A stretch of DNA of 64,000 bases from Bog-756 sp963734435 (GCA_963734435.1 CAVTHA010000007.1:62001-126000), one strand, 5' to 3'. Positions 9,516 through 19,163 are shown, counted from the stretch's first letter. Numbers and translations are program-made. The notes: generated by a model not told the origin, from the letters alone.

Positions 9516-10008
9516 ATGCCAGAAACCGGTTGAACCGGGTGAGCAGATCCCCTGCCACCAACGGGTCATTTGAGAACGCCCGGGCCATCGTTCCCCGACG
9601 CGACCATCTCCCTGAGACTGGGGGCTTGGTCCGTCCCTCTGCTACGTCGTAGTACGCCGCGTTCTGTCGCTCGTCATGTTCGGCTTCCGCTCGGAGGGAC
9701 CGAAGGAGCTCGGGCTGGTGGTGCCCCGCCACGAACGGACCGTCGGCCGCCAGGTCGCCCGGCCAAAGTGCGCCGACGCCAACCGGGCATCTCTCTCGGC
9801 GGCCTCAAGGCTGGTACGGCGAAAACGGTGGTTGTCTTCGTCGTGACGCCCGAGACCCTGCGGCGCTAGCGCCGCAGGCTGGTCGCCAAGAGGTGGACCT
9901 CGGAATTGAAGGCGGTCCGCAAGGTGCGTCGGTCACGAGGCCTCCGCTGGGAACAATTTTGCCGCTTGGCTCTTTTGGTCCCAACTATATTCATCCAAGT
10001 CCGCCAAC
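9516..10008. other. Intergenic stretch with a perfect 20-bp palindrome
   Basis: No supported gene. CTGCGGCGCTAGCGCCGCAG at 9858-9877 is a perfect palindrome without a T tract, so it is a poor intrinsic terminator and may be a protein-binding site or cruciform. Base composition drops toward A+T from about 9950 into the next gene. Confidence 0.5.
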
Positions 10009-10872
10009 GTGAAAGGCTTGACAATTCGGATGAACTGGCTTGATGAACATCATCTTCAAGTAGGAGAGGTCGAGTTCGTTCTCGACATCAATCCTGCGGC
10101 TTTTGATTCAACGCGGTCAGAGTCCCATCGGTTCCCTTTAGTTAAACCCAAAGCGATGGTCGAGTTGTTCCTCGAACGAGTGCCGCATGATGGCGTCGAT
10201 AACGTTGTGGATCTAGGAATCTTCAAAGGGGGAAGCACGGTTCTCTATAACGAGCTATTGAGCCCAAGGCGACTGGTGAGCATCGAGCTAAACCACAATC
10301 GGGTACCGGGACTAGACGAATATATAAGTCGGCACTCGTTGGAAGATGTCATTCATCTATACTACGGGACCAAACAACGAGATGGAGCCCGTCTTACCGC
10401 AATTTTCAACGAGGAGTTCGGAGACCGACAGATCGATCTGGTTGTCGATGATTGCTCTCACAGATACGAGCAGAGCAAGGCCTCCTTCAATGTTTTATTT
10501 CCACACGTTCGGCCTGGAGGGTTGTTCATCATAGAAGACTGGGGTTGGGCGCATTGGCCGGCGCCCAATTGGCAGGGGTCCACGAATCAGTACAGTGAAG
10601 AGCAGACATCCATGTCGAGATTGATTCTCGAGTTGGTCATGGTCACAGCGAGCAGGCCTGGTCTCGTCAGAAAGGTTGAAATCGATGGTGCCGCCGCTTA
10701 CGTCACACGAGGGGATGAGGCTGTCTCCGCTGCAGGATTCGACATCGGCGAGAGCTATTTGACGGCTGGAAGAACAATCCTGAGCGATGCTGCACAAGAC
10801 TCCGGAAGCACCGCAGCTCGGAACGACCGAGGCTGGCTTCGTCGTCTATCCCGGGGACTCCCTCGGGCGTGA
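10009..10872 (+). CDS. Class I SAM-dependent methyltransferase
   Basis: A 287-residue protein. VVDLGIFKGGSTVLYNELL is the glycine-rich AdoMet-binding motif I of CmcI/Methyltransf_24-like enzymes. LVSIELNHN follows as the acidic strand-2 motif, then IDLVVDDCSHRYEQSKASF and FPHVRPGGLFIIEDW. These patterns occur in methyltransferases of natural-product and glycan tailoring pathways; the substrate cannot be inferred. The GTG start at 10009 or ATG at 10030 is possible, and no strong RBS decides. The gene is visibly richer in A+T with many A/T-ending codons, suggesting recent transfer. Confidence 0.85.
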   Translation: MKGLTIRMNWLDEHHLQVGEVEFVLDINPAAFDSTRSESHRFPLVKPKAMVELFLERVPHDGVDNVVDLGIFKGGSTVLYNELLSPRRLVSIELNHNRVPGLDEYISRHSLEDVIHLYYGTKQRDGARLTAIFNEEFGDRQIDLVVDDCSHRYEQSKASFNVLFPHVRPGGLFIIEDWGWAHWPAPNWQGSTNQYSEEQTSMSRLILELVMVTASRPGLVRKVEIDGAAAYVTRGDEAVSAAGFDIGESYLTAGRTILSDAAQDSGSTAARNDRGWLRRLSRGLPRA

Positions 10873-11302
10873 TCCACTTGTCTCGCCACCGAGTCCGATT
10901 CACTCTTCATGTATGCCCAATTCGGTTGACCGCCTATATCTGCGGCACCCCTGTTTTCCATCCGGTCGCGCACGGATGCCGTACGAAGCCGCGAAGGCAA
11001 CGGAGTTCGTTCGAATCGAGCGTGGGCCACGTTCGGTAACCTCGGGACTTTGGGGACGGCGATCGACAGTGACCCCATGGTTCGGCGGTGATTGCGACCT
11101 TCGGATCATTGCCTGGTCGGGAAGGAGGCCAGCTGACCCGCCTTCACAGCACCTCGTGCGAAGAAACCGACTGGTTCCCGATCGATTAGACATCCCATGC
11201 CGCACGGACCCTCCGTTACAGCCGAATAGTTCGAGCTCTGACCATGGCCCGCGTGACCTTCTTCGGACGCAGCAAGTGATCTGGCCAAGTTAAGGTCGAA
11301 AG
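10873..11302. other. Intergenic stretch, no gene recognised
   Basis: About 430 bp between the methyltransferase and the dimethylformamidase-like gene. Overlapping open frames occur on both strands without recognisable domains or good RBSs. No repeat copy or operator is seen. Confidence 0.5.
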
Positions 11303-12796
11303 ATGGATCGGGATGTGGTTACGGGGTACTGCTGGCCCCAATCAGTGGGCCCGGTCGGGCAGGTCGGCCTGCACATGTCGTCCTCGGCCGGGCGGCCGGT
11401 GCGCGTCGAGGTGGCACGGGTCGGCGCCCGACGGGAGGTTGTATTCAGTTCTGACACGGTCGCGGCAGATCAACACGAGACGCCGGAGGACGCTTCCTCA
11501 AAAGGGTGCGATTGGCCGATCGCTCTCACGCTGGACGTCGACCCGACGTGGCGTTCTGGATACTACGAGGTCGTCATGGAGATTGATGTCGGCGAGAAGG
11601 TTCGGCGCGACTACGCGTTCTTCGTAGTTCGTCCGCGTTTAGGCGAGCGCATCGTGATCGCGCTGGCGACCAATACGTGGCACGCCTACAACGACTTTGG
11701 CGGAACGAACCTGTACACCGGCGGCACCCACGTTGCCATGCAGCGGCCGATGTCGGCGGGCTACCTCTACAAGCCGCCGGGTAAAGGCCGTCGCGTGACG
11801 GGGACGGGTGCGCCCGATCCGCAGAACGCCGCACATGTCGGCTACGTCCAGATCAACCATCTGTCGGGCTACGCCGGGTCGGCGGGGTGGCCCGACTGGG
11901 AACTTCCGTTCATCGAGTGGGCCGAACGCGAAGGGTTCGAGATCGGTGTGTGCACCAATGCTGATCTCGAAGAACACCCCGAGGTGTTCGACGGCGCGAA
12001 TCTGTATCTCTCCGTCGGCCACGATGAGTACTGGTCTCGCGGCATCCGCGACACGGTTGAAGCATTCATTGCAAACGGCGGTAATGCGGCGTTCTTCTCG
12101 GGCAACACGTCGTTGTGGCAGGTGCGCATCGAGGGTGACGATCGCGATGTGATGGTCGGGTACAAAGGCTTCTTCAAGAACGACCCGCTGATGGGAACCG
12201 CCAGCGAAGCCGAGGTGACGACGTTCTGGTCCGATGTGGTCGTCGGTCGTCCCGAGAACTACATGACCGGCGTCACGTTCACCCGCGGGGGCTATCACCG
12301 CATTGGTCGCAATGTGACCGCTGGCCTCGGTGGCTACACAGTGCACCGCGCCGGTCACTGGGTCTTCGACGGCACCGGACTTGGCTACGGCGACGTCCTT
12401 GGTGCGGGCCCGACCGTCGTCGGCTACGAGTGCGACGGATGCGTGTTCACCTACCGTGACGGGTTGCCGTACCCGACCGGTGAGGACGGCACGCCGTCGA
12501 GCTTCGAGATCCTCGGCACCTGCCCTACGCAGCACTTCACGCGCGACACCGCGCCTCGTCCACCCAAGCCGGGCGAGCCGAGCGAGTTGGAGTACATCGC
12601 ATCACACGTGTTCGGGACGCGTGAGCCCGAAGCGATGGAACGCATTCGGTACGGCCACGCAGTGCTTGGTGCGTACACGAACAAGGCGGGCGCGACAGTG
12701 ATGACGTCGGGGTCGACCGACTGGGCTCACGGGCTGGCAGGGCGAGACCCGCAGATTGAACAGATTACCCGGAACGTGCTGACGCACTTGGGGTAG
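11303..12796 (+). CDS. N,N-dimethylformamidase large-subunit-like protein
   Basis: A 497-residue protein resembling the C-terminal part of the N,N-dimethylformamidase beta (large) subunit. It starts with a small beta-domain (residues about 1-115), then a core with NTWHAYNDFGGTNLY, a GWPDWELPFIEWAEREGFE stretch and the strongly conserved SVGHDEYWS motif, whose His/Asp/Glu cluster is a candidate metal-binding site. A GGNAAFFSGNTS segment follows. In bacteria such proteins are annotated DMFase-like, but most have unknown substrates. No small-subunit gene is adjacent, so genuine DMF hydrolysis is doubtful. The gene stands alone. Confidence 0.85.
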   Translation: MDRDVVTGYCWPQSVGPVGQVGLHMSSSAGRPVRVEVARVGARREVVFSSDTVAADQHETPEDASSKGCDWPIALTLDVDPTWRSGYYEVVMEIDVGEKVRRDYAFFVVRPRLGERIVIALATNTWHAYNDFGGTNLYTGGTHVAMQRPMSAGYLYKPPGKGRRVTGTGAPDPQNAAHVGYVQINHLSGYAGSAGWPDWELPFIEWAEREGFEIGVCTNADLEEHPEVFDGANLYLSVGHDEYWSRGIRDTVEAFIANGGNAAFFSGNTSLWQVRIEGDDRDVMVGYKGFFKNDPLMGTASEAEVTTFWSDVVVGRPENYMTGVTFTRGGYHRIGRNVTAGLGGYTVHRAGHWVFDGTGLGYGDVLGAGPTVVGYECDGCVFTYRDGLPYPTGEDGTPSSFEILGTCPTQHFTRDTAPRPPKPGEPSELEYIASHVFGTREPEAMERIRYGHAVLGAYTNKAGATVMTSGSTDWAHGLAGRDPQIEQITRNVLTHLG

Positions 12797-13191
12797 AGCT
12801 GCGACATGGAACTCATGTGGCGTAGGTGCCGGCGCTTCCCGACGGGCCCGCTCTCAAGGTCCCTGGGACGTCGCCGACCTCGTCCACTGCCGTTACACGA
12901 CTTCGTCTTCGATCGCCTGCCCAACTGGTGCTGGAGTGGCATCGCCATATCCGGCGGCATGGTGGTCATGGGGGTGGGCAGCACGGCATCGGGCACGCCG
13001 GGTGGCGTGGTCGCCTTCAGGCCGAAGTGGGCGCCAGGCCGCCGGTCCCCGCTGTCCTGACCGACCCACTCTGCCGCCCAGGGCGCCCTGTAAGAGAAGC
13101 CAACAGAGAGGGCAGGATTCGAACGTCCGGGCCGACCTACCGGATGGCGCTTCCGGGTACCGCCAGCGTCGCACCTCTTGTGCGATGCGGC
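12797..13191. other. Intergenic stretch with a degenerate tRNA-3'-end-like segment
   Basis: No supported gene. The minus-strand reading of about 13103-13135 contains GGACGTTCGAATCCTGCCCTC, which resembles a tRNA T-loop and 3' acceptor strand, but the stem pairs poorly. It could be an old integration scar. Confidence 0.35.
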
Positions 13192-13222
13192 ATAAAGTGC
13201 TATCTATTTGATATCACTTTAT
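13192..13222. promoter_or_regulatory. 31-bp palindrome upstream of the SPFH operon
   Basis: ATAAAGTGcTATC-tattt-GATAtCACTTTAT is an inverted repeat with 12 of 13 arm positions paired, ending 29 bp before the SPFH start codon. The A+T-rich arms stand out from the surroundings. The operon's own ribbon-helix-helix-like protein is the obvious candidate ligand. Confidence 0.6.
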
Positions 13223-13251
13223 ATTGGGAATCGAGTTCTCCGGGAGAAATC

Positions 13252-14169
13252 ATGAACCAGTCCGTCCAGCGTTACAGCGACCCCGAGGAGGCGCCGGTGG
13301 GCCACTCGGCACCCCGCGTCGAGATCCAAGAACGGCGAGCGTGGGCCATCAACGGCTGGCTCGGCGTCCTCACCGTCGCCGGTTGTGGTGTCGCCGCAGG
13401 CTTCCTTGCCGAGAGTTCAGCCAAGACCATCGCCATCGTGCCGGTCGTGGCGGCCGCCGTCATCTTGGCCTCGCTGGTCATCGTTCAGCCCGGTCAGACA
13501 CGGGTCGTGCGGTTTTTCGGCAGCTACGTCGGCACCGTACGTCATACCGGCCTGTCGTGGATCGTGCCCCTCACCGACCGGCGGAACGTGAATATTCGGG
13601 TCAGGAACTTCGAGACGAACCACCTGAAGGTCAACGATGCCGAGGGGAATCCCGTAGAGATTGCCGCCATCGTCGTTTGGCAGGTTGCCGATACCTCCCG
13701 TGCTCTCTACGCCGTCGAGGATTATCTGAATTTCGTGCGGGTTCAGGCTGAGTCAGCTCTGCGGCATGTCGCGACCACGCACCCCTACGACGACCCCACA
13801 GAGGACGGCTTGTCCCTGCGCGGCTCGACCGACGTCGTTGCCGGCGAGCTGGCCGAGGAGGTGGCCCAGCGGGTCCGTATCGCTGGGATTGAGATCGTCG
13901 AGGTGCGCATCAGCCATCTTGCGTACGCCTCTGAGATCGCTCAAGCCATGCTGCGCAGACAGCAGGCTAACGCTGTCGTCGCCGCCCGCTCGCGTATCGT
14001 TGACGGGGCGGTCGGGATGGTTGAAATGGCACTCGCCCGGCTGAGTGAGCGAGGCATCGTCGATCTTGACGAGGAACGCAAGGCGGCGATGGTGAGCAAT
14101 TTGATGGTCGTTCTTTGCGGTGACCAGCCAGCTTCGCCCATTGTCAACACCGGGACGCTCTACTCCTAA
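13252..14169 (+). CDS. SPFH/Band 7 (slipin/flotillin-like) membrane protein
   Basis: A 305-residue protein. Two N-terminal hydrophobic segments (GWLGVLTVAGCGVAAGFLA and IVPVVAAAVILASLVIV) precede the SPFH core. Core motifs include QPGQTRVVRFFGSYVGTVR, FETNHLKVNDAEGNP, a VRVQAESALRHVATTHPYD stretch and EEVAQRVRIAGIEIVEVRI. SPFH proteins form membrane-associated oligomeric scaffolds. The ATG at 13252 follows GGGAGAAATC. A short RHH-like gene starts 3 bp after the stop, forming a two-gene operon behind a large palindrome. Confidence 0.93.
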   Translation: MNQSVQRYSDPEEAPVGHSAPRVEIQERRAWAINGWLGVLTVAGCGVAAGFLAESSAKTIAIVPVVAAAVILASLVIVQPGQTRVVRFFGSYVGTVRHTGLSWIVPLTDRRNVNIRVRNFETNHLKVNDAEGNPVEIAAIVVWQVADTSRALYAVEDYLNFVRVQAESALRHVATTHPYDDPTEDGLSLRGSTDVVAGELAEEVAQRVRIAGIEIVEVRISHLAYASEIAQAMLRRQQANAVVAARSRIVDGAVGMVEMALARLSERGIVDLDEERKAAMVSNLMVVLCGDQPASPIVNTGTLYS

Positions 14170-14172
14170 TCC

Positions 14173-14367
14173 GTGAATGAACGCAAGCAGGTCCTCTTGC
14201 GAATTGACTCCACCGTCCGCGACGCCCTCGCCAAATGGGCAGCCGACGATTTCCGCAGCCTCAATGCCCACATCGAGATGCTTCTCCGACGAGCCCTCGA
14301 TGATGCCGGGCGTATGCCGAAACGGGCTGGGCCCTTGCCCAAGCGGGGCCGACCACCCACTGGTTGA
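14173..14367 (+). CDS. Short ribbon-helix-helix-like (Arc-type) protein
   Basis: A 64-residue basic protein with a GTG start 3 bp after the SPFH stop. The segment KQVLLRIDSTVRDALAKWAADDFRSLNAHIEMLLRRAL matches the strand-helix-helix plan of Arc-like RHH DNA-binding proteins. A Pro/Arg/Lys-rich tail (PKRAGPLPKRGRPP) follows. Tight coupling to the SPFH gene and the 31-bp palindrome upstream suggest that it autoregulates the operon. This is inferred from arrangement only. Confidence 0.8.
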   Translation: MNERKQVLLRIDSTVRDALAKWAADDFRSLNAHIEMLLRRALDDAGRMPKRAGPLPKRGRPPTG

Positions 14368-14640
14368 CCCCGCTTGAACAAGGGCGATCGACTCGGTTGG
14401 ACGACTCCTGGTGACTTCAGAATCCGATGGCTCCGCGAAGCAGCGGGACGGTGTCGCTCCCGGGGTGGGGTTCTGCGTTGAGGGTGAGAAGGCGGTTGAT
14501 GGCTAGGCCGCCTGGGCAGGCCGTTGAGCCTTGGCGCGAGGGGGCTCATTTCGGATAAGTGATCTGCGACCAATGCTCCGCGAGCTCGTGGGTCCTGCGC
14601 CCCCGGCAGGAACGTGGCGCCTGCGGTCCAGCCCTTTCTG

Positions 14641-14745
14641 GGTGGAGACAATGACAATACGTTCGAACCGCTCTGAACCCCTCCGCACCCTGCTCGACCT
14701 GGTCTAACTCGTTTGAGCGGGCCAGTTCAAGTCCGCCTAGACCAC
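14641..14745 (+). repeat. Dispersed 106-bp repeat, copy B
   Basis: Copy B of the repeat family, in the gap 14368-14891, which holds no gene. Its 3' part is bounded by TGGTCTA and TAGACCA, a perfect 7-bp inverted repeat enclosing the T-loop-like CCAGTTCAAGTCC. The 5' part shares TTCGAACCGCTC with the other copies. Confidence 0.8.
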
Positions 14746-14891
14746 GCCATCCGGAACCCCATCACCGCTTACCGGCGAATGGGCCAGGCCGCATCCAGTA
14801 TCGGCACATATCGCCTGCGCCGGATGGTACGTGCCGGTGTCTGATCTCCCCTGTCCTGGCGGCTCTCCTGCTGAAGAGCCATAGTTCTGAC

Positions 14892-15644
14892 GTGGCAAAA
14901 GCGCTCGATTGGGAAGCCCTACTTGTCGACGGCTACGAGCCCCTGAAGATCGCACAGCGGATCTTCCGTCGGCTTCCTCATGACCCTCGCTGCAAACTCT
15001 GCCAGAACCCTTTTGGCGGTTTCGGGGGCAAGGTGGTCGGACTCCTCGGCCGCAAGCCCTCCCGGAAGAGCCCGAACCTCTGCAAATACTGTTTCGATCA
15101 TCTGCCCACCGGTGGCATTGAGATCGACATCGGGGTCGTGTTCGCCGACGTGCGTGGATCGACGACACTAGGTGAGCAGACAAACGCCTCGGCGTTCGCT
15201 GACCGCCTGAACAGGTTCTACGCCATCGTGACGAAGGTGCTGATTCACAACAATGGCATCGTGGACAAGCTCATCGGCGACGAAGTGATGGGCCTCTTCA
15301 TCCCGGGCGTGGCCGGACCCGAGTACCGCCGCAAGGCCGCGGATCGCGGCGCTCGAACTGGCATCAGCGGTCACCGAGCTGCCTGTCGGCGTCGCTGCCA
15401 ACGCGGGAGTCGCGTTCGTTGGCAATGTGGGATCTGGAACCGTGCTGGACTTCACCGCACTCGGTGATGCCGTTAACGTTGGTGCTCGGCTCCAGGCACA
15501 CGCGGCGCCGGGCGAGGTCGTACTGGCGGCTTCTTTGTACCCACTAATCGAAGAAAGCCACCTCAGTGAGCCAGGTCCGACCAGGTGGCGGTTCGTGGCC
15601 GGGACCAGCCGGTCGAGGTTGTGATCTTGTCCCTCTCTGCGTAA
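14892..15644 (+). CDS. Class III adenylate/guanylate cyclase, two frameshifts
   Basis: The N-terminal region has two CxxC pairs (CKLC and CKYC), a possible zinc-binding module. The class III cyclase catalytic domain follows with VVFADVRGSTTLGE (first metal-binding Asp), NNGIVDKLIGDEVMGLF (second Asp) and, in another frame, DFTALGDAVNVGARLQ (transition-state Asn/Arg region). Frame changes occur near 15340 and 15597. Joined, the protein ends at the stop 15642-15644, about 250 residues in all. It probably makes cAMP, but the substrate-specifying residues should be checked in a corrected sequence. No HAMP or membrane helix is seen. Confidence 0.8.
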
Positions 15645-16149
15645 TCCCGACGAGCGCCATTGGCCGTCTGGGATTGCCGGGAAACCGCTCGGTGTTGCAG
15701 CTAATTGACGGTTCGAGTCCGCTGAGATTCGTACAAGCTATGGAATACCAACTCCACCCCTGAGCAGGCACGTCGCGCCAAATCGCAACAGGGGTCGGTG
15801 GACCCCAGAGGACGGTATTCAAACCACGCTGCACCAGGGGGAATCAGATGCCCGGACGTAACCGGCATGTGACGAGCCAAGATCGGATCGAGCGAGCCGT
15901 CGCCGTGTGCGCAACCGGCAGCTCCTGCGTCTCCATCGGGCAGGAGCTAGGGCATGGCCGACCATCGCCCGTCGGTGATGCGCAGTCGCGGTTGTCGCTC
16001 TGTGTCATGAAGAACGCCAGTCACGCGACCGAGTGCGTTTCGTGCCTCATGGGAAACCATGTGATCACTCTGGCCATGAACCGTCACGGTTTGACAAGCC
16101 ACGCCAGGTTTCCCAGTAGACCTAAGTGGACGGGAGCGATCAGTTGGAT
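15645..16149. other. Intergenic stretch, no gene recognised
   Basis: About 500 bp. A long plus-strand open frame from 15848 has no recognisable domain and an unusual composition, and it overlaps a minus-strand AKR remnant, so it is not called. A T-loop-like GACGGTTCGAGTCCGC occurs near 15709-15724. Confidence 0.45.
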
Positions 16150-16415
16150 ACGACTGGGATGGCGAGTGCGTGCCGTCGCCTGTCCATCCAACTCGATCAG
16201 CGATGCCGCAAGGTTCTCGTCAAGAAGGTGGAGCGATGCCGTACCAGGGTCAACAAGGTGTTTCGGGGCAAGGTCAAGAGCCCACGCCAGCGCAACCTGG
16301 GCGGGTGTAAGACCGAGGGGGCCACCAGCCCCTTTGCACTCGCGGATCGTTGAGCACCGCGTGCGGATGGCCTCGGCCCGCTCGGAGGGAGAAGAAGGGT
16401 ACGAGAGTTATGTCA
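16150..16415 (-). pseudogene. Remnant of an aldo/keto reductase C-terminus
   Basis: Reading the minus strand gives DITLVPFFSLRAG and, after a frame change near 16325, LTPAQVALAWALDLAPKHL followed by DPGTASLHLLDENLAASL. These match the C-terminal third of aldo/keto reductases (the VPFFPL, TPAQVALAW and IPGT..HL.EN blocks). No N-terminal part or catalytic Asp/Tyr/Lys/His set remains. It abuts the truncated 3' end of the ABC1 kinase gene. Confidence 0.65.
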
Positions 16416-16424
16416 CTATAAGGC

Positions 16425-17760
16425 TCAGGCCACCGAGCCAAGCTCGCCCAGGAAACTGGTCAGACTGAGTCTGGGGTCAAGCTCGTTAGCGGTCGCTTCG
16501 CACTCGATCAAGGTCTTGACCAGCACGGCGAGATCGGCAGGAAGCATGAGACCTTGACTGCGGAGAACGCGGAGCAGGTCGCGAAGCACGCGTCCCAGTT
16601 TGATGTCAGCCAACTCGGCGCCAACGATCGGATCGAGCAGAGTCGCTACTTGCTGACCGAATCCCGTCCGGTTTACCGGGCGATATTCACGACTCATCGA
16701 CAGCACCGCGTCCTCCGAGCGCGTCGCGGTCTCGGCTCATTACCGCGAGTAGAAGACTGGTCAGCGCGGTGCGCGTTGCAGCTGAGACGGTACCGATCTC
16801 GCCGAAGTCCACCATGCCGAGGCGACCGCCTGGCATGGCGATGAAGTTTCCTGGATGTGGATCGGCGTGGAATCGGTCGGATCGAAGAATCATCTGGGCG
16901 TAGGCGTGAACAATGGCTCGTGCCATGTCGGTCCGACTAACTCCGGCTGCCTCGAGGGTATCGGTGTTGGACAGCGGAATGCCCTCGATCCAATCCATCA
17001 CCAGCATCGACTCGCTGGTGAGGTCCTTCACGACGCTCGGGATCGTCACCGCGCCGTCATCGGTGAAGGTGCGGCGGACGGCTTCGATGTTGCTGGCCTC
17101 CGTCGCATAGTCGGTTTCGGCGCGCAACATCCTCGAGAACTCGTCTAATAGTGCTGCTAGGTCGTACCTGCGCATTCTTCGCGGAAGACGAGCCAGACTG
17201 CACAGCGCAGTCAGCACCGCAATATCGACCTCGATTTCGGGGCGGATACCGGGACGACGTATCTTGACCGCAACCAGACGGCCGTCGATCATGGTGGCGC
17301 GGTGTACCTGAGCGACCGATGCGCACGCCACCGGTGTGATGTCAAACGCAGCAAAAACCTCCAAGAGGGACGAGCCGGCGCTCCGGTGCAGCTCAGCCAT
17401 GACTGCGTGGGTCGGAATGCTCGATGCGTGATCTCGCAGCAGCGACAGCTCATGCTGCAGGCTGGGCGGAATGAGGTCGGATCGCGTCGACAGGAGCTGC
17501 CCCAGCTTCACGAAGGTAGGGCCCAGTTCCTCGAGGCCGAGCCGGGCCTGGCCGGCATAGAACGGGCCCCCGGCGGTCTCCCGGTATCCAAATGCAGCGG
17601 TGACCCCATGCCATGCCATCCTCGTGCCCCGGAGACTCACAACTGTCGTCACCTGCCAGCATCGCAGGACAGCACTTGTCTGCGTCCGTCGGCGGTGCGA
17701 TGCCGACACAGTTGTGTCAGGGGCCGGGCGTAGTTCGGTCATCCGATCAGCCGTTGTCAC
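16425..17760 (-). CDS. ABC1/UbiB-family atypical kinase, frameshifted and 3'-truncated
   Basis: The first frame (17760 to about 16725) carries the ABC1 signatures: FVKLGQLLSTRSDLIP (KxGQ motif), VAKIRRPG-like VAVKIRRPG lysine, a DRFHADPHPGNF catalytic loop and MVDFGEIG (DFG equivalent). An indel near 16725 moves the frame, and the second part continues with AVLSMSREY ... LADIKLGRVLRDLLRVL. The protein stops at 16425 about 80-100 residues earlier than typical family members. ABC1 proteins bind ATP and support ubiquinone or lipid metabolism. Confidence 0.85.
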
Positions 17761-18056
17761 CTAGGTGGCAGGGCAGCCGCTCCCGACGAGACGGAGAGTC
17801 CTCCTCTAGCAGATCGGATCTTGACATCTTGAAACGTGCTGGTTTTCGTATCGGCTGCTTTAATGAGTGCGGCCTACGTTGCATCTGTCCGACGGTAGTA
17901 GGTGGCGTCGAACTCTGCCGCTGGGACACCGCCTGTTTTGGTGTGCAACACAGAGTTGGCGGGTGGATAGCCCCAAGCCGAGGAGTCAAAGGTGTCCCAC
18001 CTACAGATGTGATGAGGGGCGGGGCCTCCGGCCCTCGTGAACGGGTGGAGCTGCGA

Positions 18057-18162
18057 GGCGGAGGTAATGACAATATGTTCGAACCGCTCCGGACCCCTTG
18101 CCAAGGTACTTGACTTGGTCTGAAGCGATTCCGGAGAGCTGGTCCGAGTCGGCTGGACCGGC
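18057..18162 (+). repeat. Dispersed 106-bp repeat, copy C
   Basis: Copy C, between the ABC1 kinase and the DHFR-like gene. It shares GGAGGTAATGACAATATGTTCGAACCGCTC with the others. In its 3' half GGTC and GACC pair in place of the TGGTCTA/TAGACCA stem of copy B, a compensated change. The rest of 17761-18256 holds no supported gene. Confidence 0.8.
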
Positions 18163-18256
18163 AGTACGGGAAAGGCCGACGCGAACTTGCCTTTCCACTG
18201 GCACGTCCAGGACGGACAACTGCGCCCCATTCGCGGCCGATCAGAAGCCGGATTGC

Positions 18257-18910
18257 CTAGTCCCCCGTTCCGCGAGTGAACGTGAGATGAGTGACGCCGG
18301 TGGGGGCACTGACCATTTCGACCTCGAAGCGCCGCTCGAGTGCCTCCGACCCGTCCCAGAGCCGTTCGCCACGCCCGAGTACGATCGGCACGACGACGAT
18401 GTGCATGTGGTCGATCAGGTCCGCACCAAGGAACTGGCGGATAGTCGACGGTCCGCCGCCGATACGGACATCGAGGCCGGCGGCAGCCTCCCGAGCCAGT
18501 TTCAGGGCCTCAGCGGGGGCGGCGTCGATGAAGTGGAAGGTCGTACCGCCCTTCATCTCGATCGCAGGCCTTGGGTGGTGGGTCAGCACGAACACCGGCG
18601 TGTGAAACGGTGGGTCGTCACCCCACCAGCCCTTCCACTCGTCATCGGTCCATGAGCCACGCTGCGGACCGAATTTGTTTCGTCCCATGATCTCTGCGCC
18701 GATGCCCGGCACCCAATTGCTTGCGAGCGAGTCGTCGACACCAGCGCTACCTCCTGGCTCGCCCTGCATCTCGCGGAATGTCCGGGTGCCGAAGAACCAC
18801 TCGTGTAGTCGGCTCCCCGCGTGCCCGAACGGGGCTTCGAGACTCTGTCCCATGCCCGTCCCGAAGCCATCGAGCGAGACCGAGAAGTTGTGGACACGAA
18901 CGCGGGACAT
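18257..18910 (-). CDS. Dihydrofolate reductase-family protein (RibD C-terminal domain-like)
   Basis: A 217-residue protein starting VRVHNFSVSLDGF, the N-terminal strand of the RibD_C/DHFR-like fold. It has a GIGAEIMGRNKFGP motif, PVFVLTHHPRPAIEM, a RIGGGPSTIRQFLGADLIDHM segment and IVVVPIVLGRGERLW. These match NADPH-binding DHFR-like reductases common in actinobacteria, usually of unknown substrate. The gene reads toward repeat copy C, and copy D lies 250 bp upstream of its start, so it is bracketed by repeats. Confidence 0.9.
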   Translation of the reverse strand: MSRVRVHNFSVSLDGFGTGMGQSLEAPFGHAGSRLHEWFFGTRTFREMQGEPGGSAGVDDSLASNWVPGIGAEIMGRNKFGPQRGSWTDDEWKGWWGDDPPFHTPVFVLTHHPRPAIEMKGGTTFHFIDAAPAEALKLAREAAAGLDVRIGGGPSTIRQFLGADLIDHMHIVVVPIVLGRGERLWDGSEALERRFEVEMVSAPTGVTHLTFTRGTGD

Positions 18911-19163
18911 GGGATCTCCTCAACGATCTGGGTCGGAAAGGACCAGGTACGGTCCGACCTTACCCAGTGGCCGCTTCTATTCCAAGACGAGTCGGACCTG
19001 CCGGAATCATCGGTCACACGGGTCCGAGCGATTCTTCTTGATTGCCGGTTGGGGGTCAGGGCCGAGACGAGGCCGTTCGACCTCGCTCAGTCATATGCAA
19101 GCGAGCGGAAAGCCGACGTCACCCCTGAACAGGCGCGACACGCGAAAGCTGCCAACAGAGGCC

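Noticed and set aside
14641..14745. Repeat copies as complete tRNA genes or integron attC sites
   Set aside because: No D-arm, anticodon arm or acceptor 5' strand can be drawn, and the attC core motifs (RYYYAAC/GTTRRRY in the right places) are not present in all copies.
15848..16468. Long plus-strand open frame of 206 codons
   Set aside because: No recognisable domain and unusual composition; the minus strand in the same place encodes an AKR remnant.
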